64,000 nucleotides of DNA, from contig OZ022240.1 of assembly GCA_963978895.1 (NCBI GenBank), positions 6,857,737 to 6,921,736 of the forward strand. The letters are read 5' to 3'. The translations under genes were made by a program, and so were the position numbers. Under the pieces are notes generated by a model. That model did not search any database. It worked only from the letters and a program-made list of their open reading frames with translations, and was not told where the DNA came from. The DNA is from Erpobdella octoculata. Its lineage: Eukaryota > Annelida > Clitellata > Hirudinida > Erpobdellidae. Below, one piece after another: positions 61,401-62,646 of the stretch; the first letter of the stretch is position 1, and each line of letters starts with the position of its first letter.

Positions 61401-62646
61401 CTTTCTCAAATAAAATGGATAATTGTTGTTGGTGAGAAAAAAAATTCATTTTTTACAAACTTTTATTCAACTTACAAACTCTGTTTGTGTGTGTGTCTTT
61501 TTTTCTGTATGCCAATCTTGCAAATAAAATTTAACCAGCTTTTTGACTAGCTAGGAATATGAGACTTTCAGCATAGCTTTATATTGGATGACAATACATT
61601 AAAAAAAAAACAAAAACAAAAAACTTAATTGGAATATCTTTCATATTTCTAAATCGAGTGTATTTTAAATAAAAGTTTGTATTGAAAAACTCGTTTTTTC
61701 TTTATTTTTTAAATAATACAACCACAAGAAATTAATTGAAATTAGAAATTCTATGCAACGTGAATATAGCAAATAATAAAAACAAACGAAAGTTATATGC
61801 CATTGTCGCCCAATGCCATATTAAATATTTTAAATGTTGAAAACCACACTTGTGAATAAAACCCTTATGATGCATAAGGATGGGCTTAGTGAACGTTGAC
61901 CTTGATAATCCATAGGATCGGCTTCCAGAGTTAGTGAGGCTGGGTGATTATATAGGTAGATACATAAATAAGGCTCCAATAGTGTGTGTATTCAAACTAT
62001 ATTACTAAAAGTGAGAAAATGGAGCAGAATAACAACATCACTGGCAGGGTTGAAAAGTTGGATAGAAAACTGGAAAAATGTATACCTTACGTGTCAGTTA
62101 GTTAGAAAATTAAAATGACCTAGTTTCAATGTAGATTACAGTCTATTTAATAATTTTATTTAAAATAGAAAAATATCTACTTCCAGCAGTTACTGAGATA
62201 CCTAATGGAGCTTAGATATTCGAAAAGATAGCAAAAGTCCTTTGTCTTATACATTTATCGTTCATTAAACTTTAGTGAGGCAATAAAAAAGCATTATTCT
62301 GGATACTGTGTTCTAAATAGTCTTTTCAACTTCTGAAGCAGTCTGTGTTATGGCGGCATCCAGCTTATTGTGTAACCATGTGATTTATTAAAATTTCTAA
62401 CTGAATGCAGTTACTTCAATAAATTTTGCAGTAGTTAAATATTTAGTATTTAAAACTTAAGATGATAATAAAAAAAAATCACAAACTGTTTAATTAGATG
62501 ATATTTTAATTGTCTTATTATCAAAAATATTTTGACTCATAGGACGAGCCAACTTTTGGGGTAGATCAACAGACCAGGAGTCTGCTGTGGAAAAGCATTA
62601 GTGAAGTCAGTGATGCTGGAAAATCAATCTTAATAACTTCTAAAAA
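7750..62646 (+). CDS. ABC transporter subfamily A (ABCA), full-size, 43 coding exons, C-terminus beyond window
   Basis: The exon set was joined by eye from GT/AG sites. All 42 junctions keep one reading frame, giving about 2153 codons. ABCA proteins are full transporters that move lipids across membranes. Hallmarks in order: start MVWRQLSILLWKN, TM1 (residues 25-42), ECHYQQEALPSAG, a large extracellular domain 1 (to about 585), TM2-6 (585-790), a long lysine-rich linker (793-987), NBD1 with GHNGSGKS (about 1041-1048), LSGEM (about 1142-1146) and LDQPT, TM7 (about 1370-1405), extracellular domain 2 with HNLTHYNITDYLVKT, TM8-12 (1675-1890), and NBD2 with GPDGAGKTT, then LDEPT-like IDEPT. The order matches ABCA1-type proteins, but the ortholog within the family cannot be fixed. 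Oddities: altered catalytic residues in both NBDs. The last domain and stop codon are outside the window. Each exon is listed separately. Confidence 0.9.
8623..8719 (+). CDS. ABCA exon 2 (TM1)
   Basis: The acceptor is tttgtgcag and the donor is T|gtattt. It encodes GKSVFDILAPLLIYLVVYFL, the first transmembrane helix, then LEKTPE. It enters in phase 0 and leaves one base of a cysteine codon. Confidence 0.88.
9177..9805. repeat. Two interspersed repeat copies with a 12-bp array between
   Basis: Copies at 9180-9345 and 9644-9805 match the left edge of the window in reverse complement, including 'tctgtctgtttctctgtctg' runs. Between them at about 9407-9497 lie about eight units of 'ttgagggttttc'. 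All is in the intron after exon 2. Confidence 0.65.
10064..10244 (+). CDS. ABCA exon 3 (start of extracellular domain 1)
   Basis: Joining to exon 2 creates ECHYQQEALPSAG, matching the invariant C.....ALPSAG region right after TM1 in ABCA proteins. The exon also contains ICQHGRKCHESVRDG, with cysteines typical of the luminal domain. The donor is AG|gttatt. Confidence 0.9.
10418..10539 (+). CDS. ABCA exon 4 (extracellular domain 1)
   Basis: The acceptor is ttttcag and the donor T|gtaaga. It encodes WTNISHELDEFFTYALTLDL and onward to FYKTCENGIAN. Its phase is set by the neighbouring exons. Confidence 0.82.
10983..11071 (+). CDS. ABCA exon 5 (extracellular domain 1)
   Basis: The acceptor is cttttcag and the donor GAG|gtaata, ending in phase 0. 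It encodes EIVLGDILDPTKKNEFYPEY and a short hydrophobic tail. Confidence 0.82.
11631..11830. repeat. Interspersed repeat copy, partner of 61480-61690
   Basis: This intronic segment carries 'ccaatataaagctatgctga' and 'agctagtcaaaaagctggtt', followed by 'ttgcaagatttgcgtacaga' and an (AC)n tract. The same words occur in reverse complement near 61480-61690. The TTGCAA core followed by a short tandem tail resembles the repeat at the left edge of the window. The rest of this intron (11072-13115) shows nothing recognisable. Confidence 0.55.
13116..13316 (+). CDS. ABCA exon 6 (extracellular domain 1)
   Basis: The acceptor is atcgacag and the donor AAG|gtctga, 67 whole codons. It encodes FFNMLKYFVGTRDVDLAEFA and ends QSASYSLFFDK. 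The match to the family is weak here, as usual for this variable domain, but frame and phase fit both sides. Confidence 0.8.
14042..14122 (+). CDS. ABCA exon 7 (extracellular domain 1)
   Basis: The acceptor is ttccaacag and the donor AAA|gtttgt. Its 27 codons read MFSCLTGKVDNSVQTNIKNY then NTDIKNK. Internal ATG is not a start. Low complexity makes this one of the less certain exons. Confidence 0.7.
14259..14338 (+). CDS. ABCA exon 8 (extracellular domain 1)
   Basis: The acceptor is tttcttag and the donor AG|gttagt. It encodes LRLLKNALEKMVHTEAFVKE then KFSLDM, a helical region. The following intron holds a hAT element with a nested gypsy copy. Confidence 0.78.
14476..14662 (-). mobile_element. 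Gypsy 3' LTR
   Basis: Read on the minus strand it starts TGTTATG and ends CCTAACA, directly after a purine-rich CTAGGGGGAAGGAA tract that fits a polypurine primer site. It contains an AATAAA signal. At 187 bp it is short but plausible. The first 24 bases recur at about 16165-16188, the remnant of the 5' LTR. No matching target duplication was found for the retroelement itself. Confidence 0.65.
14673..16140 (-). pseudogene. Ty3/gypsy pol relic: RNase H tail and integrase
   Basis: One minus-strand frame runs from about 16094 to 14673 with two in-frame TGA stops, after AHPGIV and after VDAYSK. It has the RNase H tail (KPGKIISNADALSRL), an HHCC integrase finger (LHIAHPG, then CETCQ), a core with SDNGPQF and ASNGQAER, and a C-terminal PPSYLKDY typical of gypsy pol. 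The first catalytic acid region reads HIEFAGP where the family has D, so that residue is changed too. Protease, most of the reverse transcriptase and gag are absent. The copy is dead and internally deleted against a 5' LTR stub at 16165-16188. Confidence 0.88.
16734..17985. other. Intron sequence, one short minisatellite
   Basis: No gene is seen. About four copies of a 19-20 bp unit (tgtgccagttacacatggt) lie at about 17045-17125. The rest is AT-rich and unremarkable. Confidence 0.6.
17986..18068 (+). CDS. ABCA exon 9 (extracellular domain 1)
   Basis: The acceptor is catctgcag and the donor G|gtacta. It encodes FKGILNAKKILCGKEEIEDF then ENFDDIE. A KxILCG-like motif (family: '..K.LLCG') in ABCA luminal domains supports it. 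The exon before ends in AG, which with the first T gives Ser. Confidence 0.85.
18305..18450 (+). repeat. (GAT)n-rich imperfect tandem repeat
   Basis: Two to three runs of gatgatgatgatga are separated by an 'atactgctc' spacer. The stretch is intronic and non-coding. Confidence 0.6.
18492..18607 (+). CDS. ABCA exon 10 (extracellular domain 1)
   Basis: The acceptor is tgtgtcag and the donor GTT|gtatgt, ending in phase 0. It encodes IYCSQYFRFNERVLSLSRPI and then KIYGQIENDEKAKSLADV. A '..P...G.I' pattern here is usual in ABCA proteins (family: LLyGkIpytPdtp). Confidence 0.82.
19153..19269 (+). CDS. ABCA exon 11 (extracellular domain 1)
   Basis: The acceptor is ttaaacag and the donor AAG|gtacta, 39 codons: IDKKIGSIKLFLEKFEKAPQ and on to FLRKGEFSDQLK. 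A hAT element sits 11 bp inside the following intron. Confidence 0.82.
19281..20620. mobile_element. hAT element with exact TSD CTAGTCAT but a deleted right terminus
   Basis: The left end TAGGGATATCACGGGTACCCG matches the complete element at 27410-28620. Exact octamers CTAGTCAT lie at 19273-19280 and 20621-20628. The right end reads AAAAAGTCCTA where the intact copy has AAAAAGTACTACCCGTGACATCCCTA, so most of the right terminal repeat is lost while the outermost bases and the TSD remain. Subterminal 'aacccgaacccgaa' arrays flank both ends. A SINE is nested at about 19788. The element starts 11 bp after the exon 11 splice donor. Confidence 0.8.
19786..19990 (+). mobile_element. tRNA-derived SINE nested in hAT element
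   Basis: The head has a pol III A box (ttggtctagtggc) and an exact B box (ggttcgattcc at about 19838-19847), with tRNA-like folding around 'cctgggtatccttagtaccc'. The body then reads 'ttgagcaaggaactgactaa', as in other SINEs. It lies inside the hAT element, so it is younger than it. Confidence 0.65.
21161..21307 (+). CDS. ABCA exon 12 (extracellular domain 1)
   Basis: The acceptor is tgacgtag and the donor AGG|gtttga, 49 codons. It begins VVVSLWHASEPTLNIWLLQN and ends ASRVSQAFVALYR. It is in phase with both neighbours. Confidence 0.82.
21552..21645 (+). CDS. ABCA exon 13 (extracellular domain 1)
   Basis: The acceptor is ttttacag and the donor G|gtaaca. It encodes CFDRIVVESTSKSLLEEKFK then MKTEETASITN. 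It corresponds to the 'C......F' segment ahead of the membrane-proximal part in ABCA proteins. Confidence 0.82.
21984..22089 (+). CDS. ABCA exon 14 (extracellular domain 1, YKI-M segment)
   Basis: The acceptor is ttattag and the donor AT|gtaggt. It encodes KKKNRPVLKYKIIMQVERVE, then HASSIVDK. This matches the conserved 'YKIRM....V..T..I.D' strand of ABCA extracellular domain 1, and it is needed to bridge the phase between its neighbours. Confidence 0.88.
22203..22367 (+). CDS. ABCA exon 15 (extracellular domain 1 end)
   Basis: The acceptor is tctgacag and the donor TA|gtaagc. It encodes RPRYMQFGFTDLQDLIEHAF then FSGHCLYSD, matching the family pattern RY..GF..LQD..E.A and the PYPC..D motif. 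An earlier gt at 22346 was rejected because it breaks the phase. Confidence 0.9.
22540..22660 (+). mobile_element. SINE 3' fragment
   Basis: The 'gagctttgtaagaagcactatataagtta' tail followed by an A/T-rich 'catttcatttcattttta' end is the usual 3' end of an invertebrate tRNA-SINE. A head is not clear. Tentative. Confidence 0.4.
22710..22830 (+). CDS. ABCA exon 16 (TM2 and coupling segment)
   Basis: The acceptor is tttatgcag and the donor AAG|gttaaa. It encodes ESVVISLFPVLLFFSWIFFA, a transmembrane helix, then SVSEKETHMKDYLK. The latter equals the family 'V.EKE..LKE.M' loop that contacts the NBD. Confidence 0.9.
22940..23545. repeat. Two copies of an interspersed repeat
   Basis: Words 'cagtcccaagcctgga', 'gatcaa(a/g)ttatgatc' and 'cagtcttaaaacacctggtgtaaaagact' occur in order at about 22960-23090 and again at 23400-23535. 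A reverse copy lies near 6281. No coding content. Confidence 0.55.
23885..24170 (+). pseudogene. LINE ORF2 C-terminal relic
   Basis: One frame reads FEMSALRKICGVSWKSKWRN, then KKKCDVVEKI. A shifted frame continues with IPVKILNGWLHGSRPRGRLQ. This is the post-RT tail found in many invertebrate LINEs (R.L.G..W..R..N..+, then 'P.KIL.G..HG.RPRGRPKK'). It is frameshifted and stopped, so dead. Confidence 0.7.
24684..24782 (+). CDS. ABCA exon 17 (TM3)
   Basis: The acceptor is tatttcag and the donor AAG|gtttat, 33 codons. AMGVTTTAYWLSWYITALAV then SLIPMVILCFIFK matches the 'MGL....W.SW' start and helix of ABCA TM3. Confidence 0.9.
24893..25095 (+). mobile_element. tRNA-derived SINE head
   Basis: From about 25010 it reads ggtggctcagttggtaagag (A box) and later gggttcgattcct (B box, about 25071-25083), with a following (AT)n tract. 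The head is tRNA-like but lacks a closing acceptor stem, so it is a SINE rather than a gene. Confidence 0.6.
25127..25834 (-). mobile_element. Two near-identical tandem SINE units, 354-bp period
   Basis: Each unit carries, on the minus strand, a tRNA-like head with A box (tggcgcagatggtaaggtag) and B box (gggttcgagtc). Copies start near 25127 and 25481 and differ by only a few bases: the first has an (AT)n tract where the second has 'gatatatatt'. A partial third unit follows to about 25925, and an inverted head at about 25950-26030. The family recurs at 57860-58440. Confidence 0.75.
26214..27393 (+). mobile_element. hAT element with BED zinc-finger fragment, TSD ATTTTAAT
   Basis: The left end is TAAGCATCTGCGTCCCG and the right end read inward is TAAGCTTCTGCGTCCCG (16 of 17). 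The octamer ATTTTAAT lies at 26206-26213 and 27394-27401. It is 1180 bp and internally deleted: only a finger fragment of the transposase remains (26717-26863). Family relatives start at 45511 and 63584. Confidence 0.85.
26717..26863 (+). pseudogene. BED zinc-finger N-terminus of a hAT transposase, truncated
   Basis: ATG begins a 48-codon frame reading MPRQRGQIWEYFEEK, then ARCKDCRKQYHF, ending at TAG. The W..F aromatic pair followed by C..C is the first half of a BED finger, a DNA-binding module at the N-terminus of hAT transposases. The distal His pair is missing. A TATA-like ctataaataaa lies about 75 bp upstream. It sits in the hAT element at 26214-27393. Confidence 0.7.
27410..28620. mobile_element. 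hAT-type element, TSD AGTTATAT, CCCGAA-rich ends
   Basis: The left end TAGGGATGTCACGGGTA is a perfect 17-bp inverse of the right end up to the last few bases (TACCCGTGACATCCCTA, two differences at most). Exact octamers AGTTATAT lie at 27402-27409 and 28621-28628. Both subterminal regions are arrays of 'aacccgaacccgaaaa' units, probably transposase-binding repeats. The core has three related segments with 'ggccggaccgagccgcgaac' (about 27780, 28060, 28240). Non-coding. Confidence 0.85.
28788..29009 (+). CDS. ABCA exon 18 (TM3-TM5)
   Basis: The acceptor is tttacag and the donor TTT|gttaga. Its 74 codons begin GLSVLEYSDISVVILVHFFF and include YASFFNKPLLASMMTVSSFI. These match the family's YSD...V......F..SF..F.. 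helices. The donor is non-canonical at +3 to +5 but keeps phase 0. Confidence 0.85.
29190..29385 (+). CDS. ABCA exon 19 (TM5-TM6 loop and TM6)
   Basis: The acceptor is atattttag and the donor G|gtgacc. It encodes FAYFTKYMGIYETIGVGVQW then NILWCILMMFLDSIFNIFVL. The GVQWDN motif is diagnostic for ABCA proteins, just before the last helix of the first membrane domain. Confidence 0.92.
29386..30520. other. Intron sequence, nothing recognised
   Basis: No gene or clear transposon terminus. 'ggggtgacagagcaagctgtacccgg' near 30156 may be a degraded MITE piece. Confidence 0.4.
30521..31102 (+). CDS. ABCA exon 20 (extended lysine-rich cytoplasmic linker)
   Basis: The acceptor is tctttaacag and the donor G|gtaagt, 582 bp. 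It encodes about 194 residues: an aromatic start (FAVFENFFEMFRRKRYK), a GSRMDGSRLDGSRIDVSRG short repeat, then a Lys/Glu/Ser-rich stretch with KVKSKKNKSVKKNED. It links TM6 to NBD1. In other ABCA proteins this linker is usually about 50-80 residues, so this one is 2-3 times longer. It is likely disordered, with many possible phosphorylation sites (inference). Confidence 0.85.
31524..31719 (+). CDS. ABCA exon 21 (NBD1 start, Walker A)
   Basis: The acceptor is tcaatgcag and the donor AT|gtttgt. It encodes SVVDLTKIF, then LKNVNVEFYENQVTFIMGHN and GSGKSVLM. GHNGSGKS is a valid Walker A (P-loop) with Lys and Ser; the family norm is GHNGAGKT. ATP binding looks possible. Confidence 0.92.
32165..32296 (+). 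CDS. ABCA exon 22 (NBD1 to Q-loop)
   Basis: The acceptor is tacgacag and the donor CA|gtgggt. SVIAGMMKSTSGKVYILEMD continues the Walker A helix, then VISFCPQTNILFD carries the Q-loop Gln in the family's CPQ.N.LFD motif. Confidence 0.92.
32615..33590 (+). repeat. 21-bp minisatellite interrupted by a SINE
   Basis: About 35 imperfect copies of agtaatatgtttgaatgtcac run from 32615 to about 32825 and from 33062 to about 33590, all in one intron. The SINE at 32829-33061 splits them. Frames through the array give repetitive peptides that are not genes. Confidence 0.8.
32829..33061 (+). mobile_element. tRNA-derived SINE with (ATT)n tail
   Basis: The head is ggcgctggtggcagagcggtagagcgctcgcctg with an A box and a weak B box (cagttcaagcct). 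The body reads 'cccttaggcaaggagttcactc', then 'tctggcgctatataaattc', then (ATT)n. The order is that of a full-length invertebrate SINE. Its insertion split the 21-bp array. Confidence 0.75.
33634..33773 (+). CDS. ABCA exon 23 (NBD1 helical domain to signature)
   Basis: The acceptor is atttttag and the donor G|gtattt. LSVEQNMLFFGGLKGLPDEV follows the Q-loop (family: LTVEEHI.FYA.LKG). The exon ends SAKSLSG, the first half of the ABC signature. Confidence 0.92.
34180..34252 (+). repeat. (CATA)n and (CA)n microsatellite
   Basis: About 15 units of cata/taca, then a short (CA)n run. Confidence 0.8.
34725..34920. mobile_element. Fold-back (long inverted repeat) element
   Basis: Two arms of about 75 bp (34725-34803 and 34842-34920) are near-perfect inverses, sharing 'cagcttacgaaactcacgaa' and 'caccaagaaa'. 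The loop between them is short. No coding content and no clear TSD. Confidence 0.65.
35251..35388 (+). CDS. ABCA exon 24 (NBD1 signature end and Walker B)
   Basis: The acceptor is gaacacag and the donor G|gtttga. Joined to exon 23 the signature reads SLSGEMRRLLSIA, with Glu in place of the second Gly of LSGG. Walker B reads VIVLDQPTLNLD: the catalytic Glu after the Asp is Gln. The D-loop Asp remains. Both changes lie in an open, in-phase exon. Confidence 0.92.
35601..35774 (+). CDS. ABCA exon 25 (NBD1 H-loop)
   Basis: The acceptor is aatattttag and the donor T|gtaatc. GHTTIVSSHSIEEIEAMSDR holds the H-loop His (family: STHHMDEAD.L.DR), then ILWEGNLVCSGSSKFLKKDL matches the usual NBD1 end. Confidence 0.92.
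35775..36956. other. Intron sequence, nothing recognised but short repeats
   Basis: Three spaced copies of 'ataaatattgttgtacat' near 35840-35950 and a (TA)n run near 36825-36855. No gene. Confidence 0.5.
36957..37192 (+). CDS. ABCA exon 26 (regulatory region after NBD1)
   Basis: The acceptor is tccttccag and the donor GAT|gttagt. It encodes ITEFVQKYSSKAEVYNESTA and IIYMLPFED, then ISFNNPGLED. This fits the ABCA 'LP......F..L...L......I....VS...LEDVF' fold after NBD1. Confidence 0.88.
37255..37825 (+). repeat. 284-bp tandem duplication with Helitron-like start
   Basis: Two copies (about 37255-37538 and 37539-37825) share the whole unit including 'ctatatatgtgtatttgtgt' and 'ggtggtgctcattgag'. 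They differ by a few bases. The 'tctatatatgtg...aaaaggcaatgtgtgtg' side resembles Helitron 5' ends. It is intronic and the frames are not genes. Confidence 0.65.
38162..38222 (+). CDS. ABCA exon 27 (61 bp)
   Basis: The acceptor is tgcggcag and the donor G|gttaca. VYMKSSTIIEGDALQIQKSE completes the family 'LEDVFL.V' motif (LED from exon 26 plus VYMK). Small but phase-perfect. Confidence 0.82.
38519..38655 (+). CDS. ABCA exon 28 (pre-TM7, amphipathic)
   Basis: The acceptor is aatgttag and the donor CAG|gttaca. It includes ILQYTALLAKKLLCTIRNTK then FLLLQ, the family's 'F.ALL.KR.L...R......Q' lead into TM7. Confidence 0.85.
39086..39228 (+). CDS. ABCA exon 29 (TM7)
   Basis: The acceptor is tgttctcag and the donor GC|gtacgt. 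ILLPSCFLLAFLLFLKIREI is TM7 (family: 'LP..F......'), followed by PVELEIHPWLM, like the 'P.L.L.PW.Y' signature. Confidence 0.9.
39826..39924 (+). CDS. ABCA exon 30 (extracellular domain 2)
   Basis: The acceptor is taaaacag and the donor AA|gtatag. RNSELDWDPLDVEKTFFDKT then GMSTRCLKDHEIK. The nearby cagcag offers a second acceptor 3 bp on, but this one keeps the phase. Confidence 0.8.
40176..40294 (+). CDS. ABCA exon 31 (extracellular domain 2, Cys-rich)
   Basis: The acceptor is attattag and the donor G|gttgat. GYPCEKNKEIQEIEPYPENY then RSCDCNFHTVTCQK. The CxCxxxxxxxC cluster fits the 'C.C..G...C' in ABCA extracellular domain 2. Confidence 0.85.
40731..40848 (+). CDS. ABCA exon 32 (extracellular domain 2)
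   Basis: The acceptor is tctttacag and the donor AG|gtaaac. It encodes DVIHNLTHYNITDYLVKTFV, nearly identical in pattern to the family 'LQNLTGRNISDYLVKT', with two N-glycosylation sequons. Confidence 0.93.
41072..41246 (+). CDS. ABCA exon 33 (extracellular domain 2)
   Basis: The acceptor is tttcaaca|g and the donor AGG|gtaaat. It begins (R)YGGFEFTSQYKYVTSKLISN, the 'RYGGFSLG' motif of ABCA proteins, and ends SVVKVKLAR. Confidence 0.9.
41924..42072 (+). CDS. ABCA exon 34 (extracellular domain 2 end)
   Basis: The acceptor is taatttacag and the donor AA|gttcaa. IWYNNFGIVSSPAYINTLNN then AIIRAGRTENLPGIVAINKP matches 'VWFNNKG.HA...FLN..NNAILR' and 'I...NHPL'. Later gt sites would add an unneeded hydrophobic stretch and break phase, so they were not used. 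Confidence 0.9.
42170..42500 (+). repeat. Degenerate 26-bp AT-rich tandem repeat
   Basis: About 11 imperfect units of 'aaatctttaaaattaaaaatttcatt' end just before the exon 35 acceptor, so the array forms the polypyrimidine-poor 3' part of that intron. Confidence 0.7.
42505..42691 (+). CDS. ABCA exon 35 (TM8)
   Basis: The acceptor is ttacag|C and the donor TTT|gtaagt. SLLFVIYGVVVTMVPPGFVL then IEENISGFKHLEIISGISIY match TM8, the 'FVP..FV..LI.ER' turn and the 'KHLQF.SGV....YW' coupling helix. Confidence 0.93.
43357..43470 (+). repeat. (GA)n microsatellite
   Basis: A long uninterrupted 'gagagaga' run, then interrupted 'gaaagagacagtgagagagag' units. A shorter run lies near 43107. Confidence 0.85.
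43531..43646 (+). CDS. ABCA exon 36 (TM9-TM10)
   Basis: The acceptor is gttttttag and the donor GG|gttagt. MLFCLALSFDLAMLRLLMPL then FEFLIVLSFFYG. Ending in FYG matches the family 'LLLLYGW...P..Y'. Confidence 0.87.
44180..44427 (+). CDS. ABCA exon 37 (TM10-TM11, luminal loop)
   Basis: The acceptor is ccactttcag. GLAVVPFVHALSLHSNNSVT, then TILVFNEFCTITALAAEMVK, and FLPSCCFGEAITRSWLHQ match 'PL.Y..S..F', '..L.N...G' and 'FP.FCLG.GL'. The donor chosen is TCG|gtcagg at 44428, giving phase 1 for exon 38. The earlier CAG|gtaaaa at 44403 is stronger by sequence but breaks the phase, so the 3' end is less certain. Confidence 0.85.
44787..45324. mobile_element. hAT MITE, near-perfect 8-bp TSD
   Basis: The left end CAGGCTTGAGGAGCCG and the right end read inward CAGGCTTGCAGAGCCG are inverted repeats. 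The flanking octamers are CTTTTTCC and CTTTTTAC (7 of 8). Subterminal 'cggctc(t)ggct' arrays flank both ends. Non-coding. Confidence 0.75.
45511..46875. mobile_element. hAT element copy (same family as 26214), right end lost
   Basis: It starts TAAGCATCTGTGTCCCG and follows the 26214 element through 'gtcatacatatttaattaacgattgtcac' and the 'tgtgcacgtcgtctgcagctggaa' region. The BED finger is deleted between 'gtttgtcatcat' and 'ttagagtctaaatttaga'. It ends near 'gagatcccgatatcatatcgtatcgta', where a fold-back element begins. An expanded 19-bp array lies at about 46535-46722. Confidence 0.7.
46535..46722 (+). repeat. 19-bp AT minisatellite
   Basis: About ten copies of 'tttgtaaatttttataaat', nearly identical, inside the hAT copy. 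Confidence 0.85.
46876..46982. mobile_element. Fold-back MITE
   Basis: Arms 'tctttgactaaaaataaaag' and its inverse 'cttttatttttagtcaaaga' enclose 'gctcatcataatccatggattatgatgg', itself palindromic. It carries the 'aaagcgtg/cacgctttt' motif also found in the fold-back at 56847-57012. Confidence 0.7.
47480..47824. mobile_element. hAT MITE, 7 of 8 bp TSD
   Basis: The ends CAGTGGCGGATCTAG and its inverse (read inward CAGTGGCAGATCTAGAC) are flanked by ACTACCTC and ACTACTTC. 345 bp, no coding content. Confidence 0.75.
48084..48272 (+). repeat. 18-bp minisatellite
   Basis: About eleven copies of 'ggtatgaagtatatatat' in the intron before exon 38. It gives artificial open frames on both strands (e.g. 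MKYIYG repeats), which are not genes. Confidence 0.9.
48521..48671 (+). CDS. ABCA exon 38 (TM12)
   Basis: The acceptor is aatatttcag and the donor CG|gttagt. SSFKVEATVEGDDLNDQIYI then QCTLYVFILFFIELFSKPFA: the hydrophobic stretch is the last helix before the linker to NBD2 (family: 'W..V..N...L...G'). The N-terminal joint depends on the exon 37 donor. Confidence 0.82.
48832..49039 (+). CDS. ABCA exon 39 (linker to NBD2)
   Basis: The acceptor is aaatatag and the donor AAG|gtatga. It encodes IRIAFCALLSGVPEKQLLKK and later DTDVADEAKRINSGN, NVLVVKNLVK. The 'ED.DV..E..R........ L.+..L.K.Y' pattern that precedes ABCA NBD2 is recognisable. Confidence 0.88.
49090..49280 (+). repeat. 16-bp minisatellite
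   Basis: About twelve units of 'gatgtgtagctgctta', drifting at the ends (gtgtacctgcttag). Intronic. Confidence 0.85.
49387..49577 (+). CDS. ABCA exon 40 (NBD2 Walker A)
   Basis: The acceptor is cacttcag and the donor AG|gttact. It includes CCGILGPDGAGKTTLLKMIT then GDLSITSGDIRIRGY. GPDGAGKTT is a fully canonical Walker A (family: LLGVNGAGKSSTFKMLTGD). Confidence 0.95.
50040..50320. mobile_element. Probable degraded MITE
   Basis: The right side ends 'ccccttatcagtgacgccactg', which read inward starts CAGTGGCGTCACTG, a hAT-like terminus. No matching left end was found. Words 'ggtttggtttcat' and 'aagttgatgattgggggagg' recur in reverse near 57490-57560. Tentative. Confidence 0.4.
50398..51840 (+). 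pseudogene. hAT / ZMYM-like transposase relic (DUF4371-type core)
   Basis: Broken frames read in order: FAMAKDNKLHRILQNMPQNV, SIVIRYVRGGKAVEHMISMI, QCYDGTSLMSGGKGGVQKIL, and a later LNSF-less C-terminal part. The 'LSIVIRYV', 'GYDGA..MSG...GVQ' order is the DUF4371 RNase-H-like core of ZMYM-type hAT transposases. Several frameshifts and stops make it a pseudogene. The left side near 50400 has a 'cagggcaggacc' possible terminus; the right side runs into a SINE. Confidence 0.75.
51850..52197 (-). mobile_element. tRNA-derived SINE (full-length type)
   Basis: Minus-strand head gggacgtgttggtctagtgg (A box), tRNA-like anticodon arm around 'ccggctttgagagtcgg', then ctgggttcgattcccgg (exact B box). 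The body 'cttggacaagaaactaactc' and tail 'gcatacgcgctatataaatt' follow. The cloverleaf resembles a Ser or Leu-type tRNA without a variable arm, so it is a SINE and not a gene. Confidence 0.8.
52961..54417 (+). mobile_element. Helitron, non-autonomous, complete ends
   Basis: The 5' end TCTATATATATAAAAGAACA follows an A. The 3' end is a short hairpin (agcg/cgct around 'aagc'), then acgggcactgCTAG followed by T. A|TC...CTAG|T is the Helitron rule. The 1457-bp body has five tandem 157-bp units (cores at about 53260, 53417, 53574, 53731, 53888) and a G/C-rich 'gacgggccgggcc' segment. No Rep/helicase. The copy at 3500-4701 is a relative. Confidence 0.82.
54780..54932. mobile_element. hAT right-end relic of the 27410 family
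   Basis: It ends 'cttacccgtgacatcccta', the same terminus as 27410-28620, with 'acccgaacccaaaattttg' subterminal arrays. The left part is missing. Confidence 0.65.
55300..55500 (-). repeat. 18-bp minisatellite, inverted arm
   Basis: About 10 units of the reverse complement of 'gaacgggaaagcgaccgg' (ctttcccgctcccggtcg). It faces the array at 55640-56070. Confidence 0.85.
55640..56070 (+). repeat. 18-bp minisatellite, direct arm
   Basis: More than 20 units of gaacgggaaagcgaccgg, with drift at both sides. A relative lies at 63270-63500. Confidence 0.88.
56291..56432 (+). CDS. ABCA exon 41 (NBD2 Q-loop)
   Basis: The acceptor is gtgtgtttag and the donor CGG|gttcag. HHSVGYCPQPGAYCSMLTVR then EHLSSFAMIRGVGG. 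GYCPQ holds the Q-loop Gln and 'LTVREHL..FA.IRGV' matches the family 'LTGREHVEFFALLRGV'. Confidence 0.95.
56555..56791. mobile_element. Tc1/mariner-type MITE
   Basis: The ends CAGGGTGGGCCAAAAA and its inverse TTTTTGGCCCACCCTG are flanked by TA on both sides (56553-56554 and 56792-56793). 237 bp, non-coding. Confidence 0.85.
56847..57012. mobile_element. Fold-back MITE, about 60-bp arms
   Basis: 'aaaaaggatgaaataaattg', 'taaacataaaagcgtga' and their inverses form two long arms round a 35-bp loop. Related to 46876-46982 by the AAAAGCGTG core. Confidence 0.75.
57860..58440. mobile_element. Inverted pair of SINE units
   Basis: A unit as at 25127-25480 (same 'cgcctcgcatcatgccaact', 'acttcagactcgaaccc' words) meets its own inverse near 58160, giving a large palindrome with (AT)n at the right end. 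The tRNA-like head is on the minus strand in the left arm and the plus strand in the right arm. Confidence 0.75.
59035..59110 (+). mobile_element. pogo/Tigger-like terminus fragment
   Basis: CAGTGGAACCCCACCATAAC preceded by TA is the pattern of pogo/Tigger ends (Tc1/mariner superfamily). No right end was found. Confidence 0.5.
59645..59779 (+). CDS. ABCA exon 42 (NBD2 signature region and Walker B start)
   Basis: The acceptor is tattgacag and the donor ATT|gtatgt, 45 codons. PESLTIANQKKLSVGIALIG then NPRIAFI. The family reads YSGGNKRKLSTAMALIGGP, so the signature S-G-G is T-I-A here while the rest is well conserved. Two families of residues at once (kept context, lost glycines) argue against a wrong frame. 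Confidence 0.93.
60268..60600 (-). pseudogene. LINE reverse-transcriptase relic
   Basis: Minus-strand reading gives SRAFERLMVKKFIYPAVM, then HFAFRPGDSCTMAMIAL, then VMISLDFNKVFNIIEHSTL. These are RT motifs (SR.FEK.., FRPG.S...A......, ISLDF.KAFD.V.H..L). It has a stop and a shift, so it is dead. Confidence 0.72.
61480..61690. repeat. Interspersed repeat copy, partner of 11631-11830
   Basis: The same words in reverse complement ('aaccagctttttgactagct', 'tcagcatagctttatattgg'), with (TG)n at the left side. Confidence 0.55.
62543..62646 (+). CDS. ABCA exon 43 (NBD2 Walker B, D-loop)
   Basis: The acceptor is tgactcatag and the donor AA|gtttgt. DEPTFGVDQQTRSLLWKSIS then DAGKSILITSKK. Joined to exon 42, Walker B reads IAFIDEPT with the catalytic Glu kept. 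In ABCA proteins TSH follows (LTSHSMEE); here the His position is Lys whichever nearby gt is used. The next exon was not found before 64000. Confidence 0.93.
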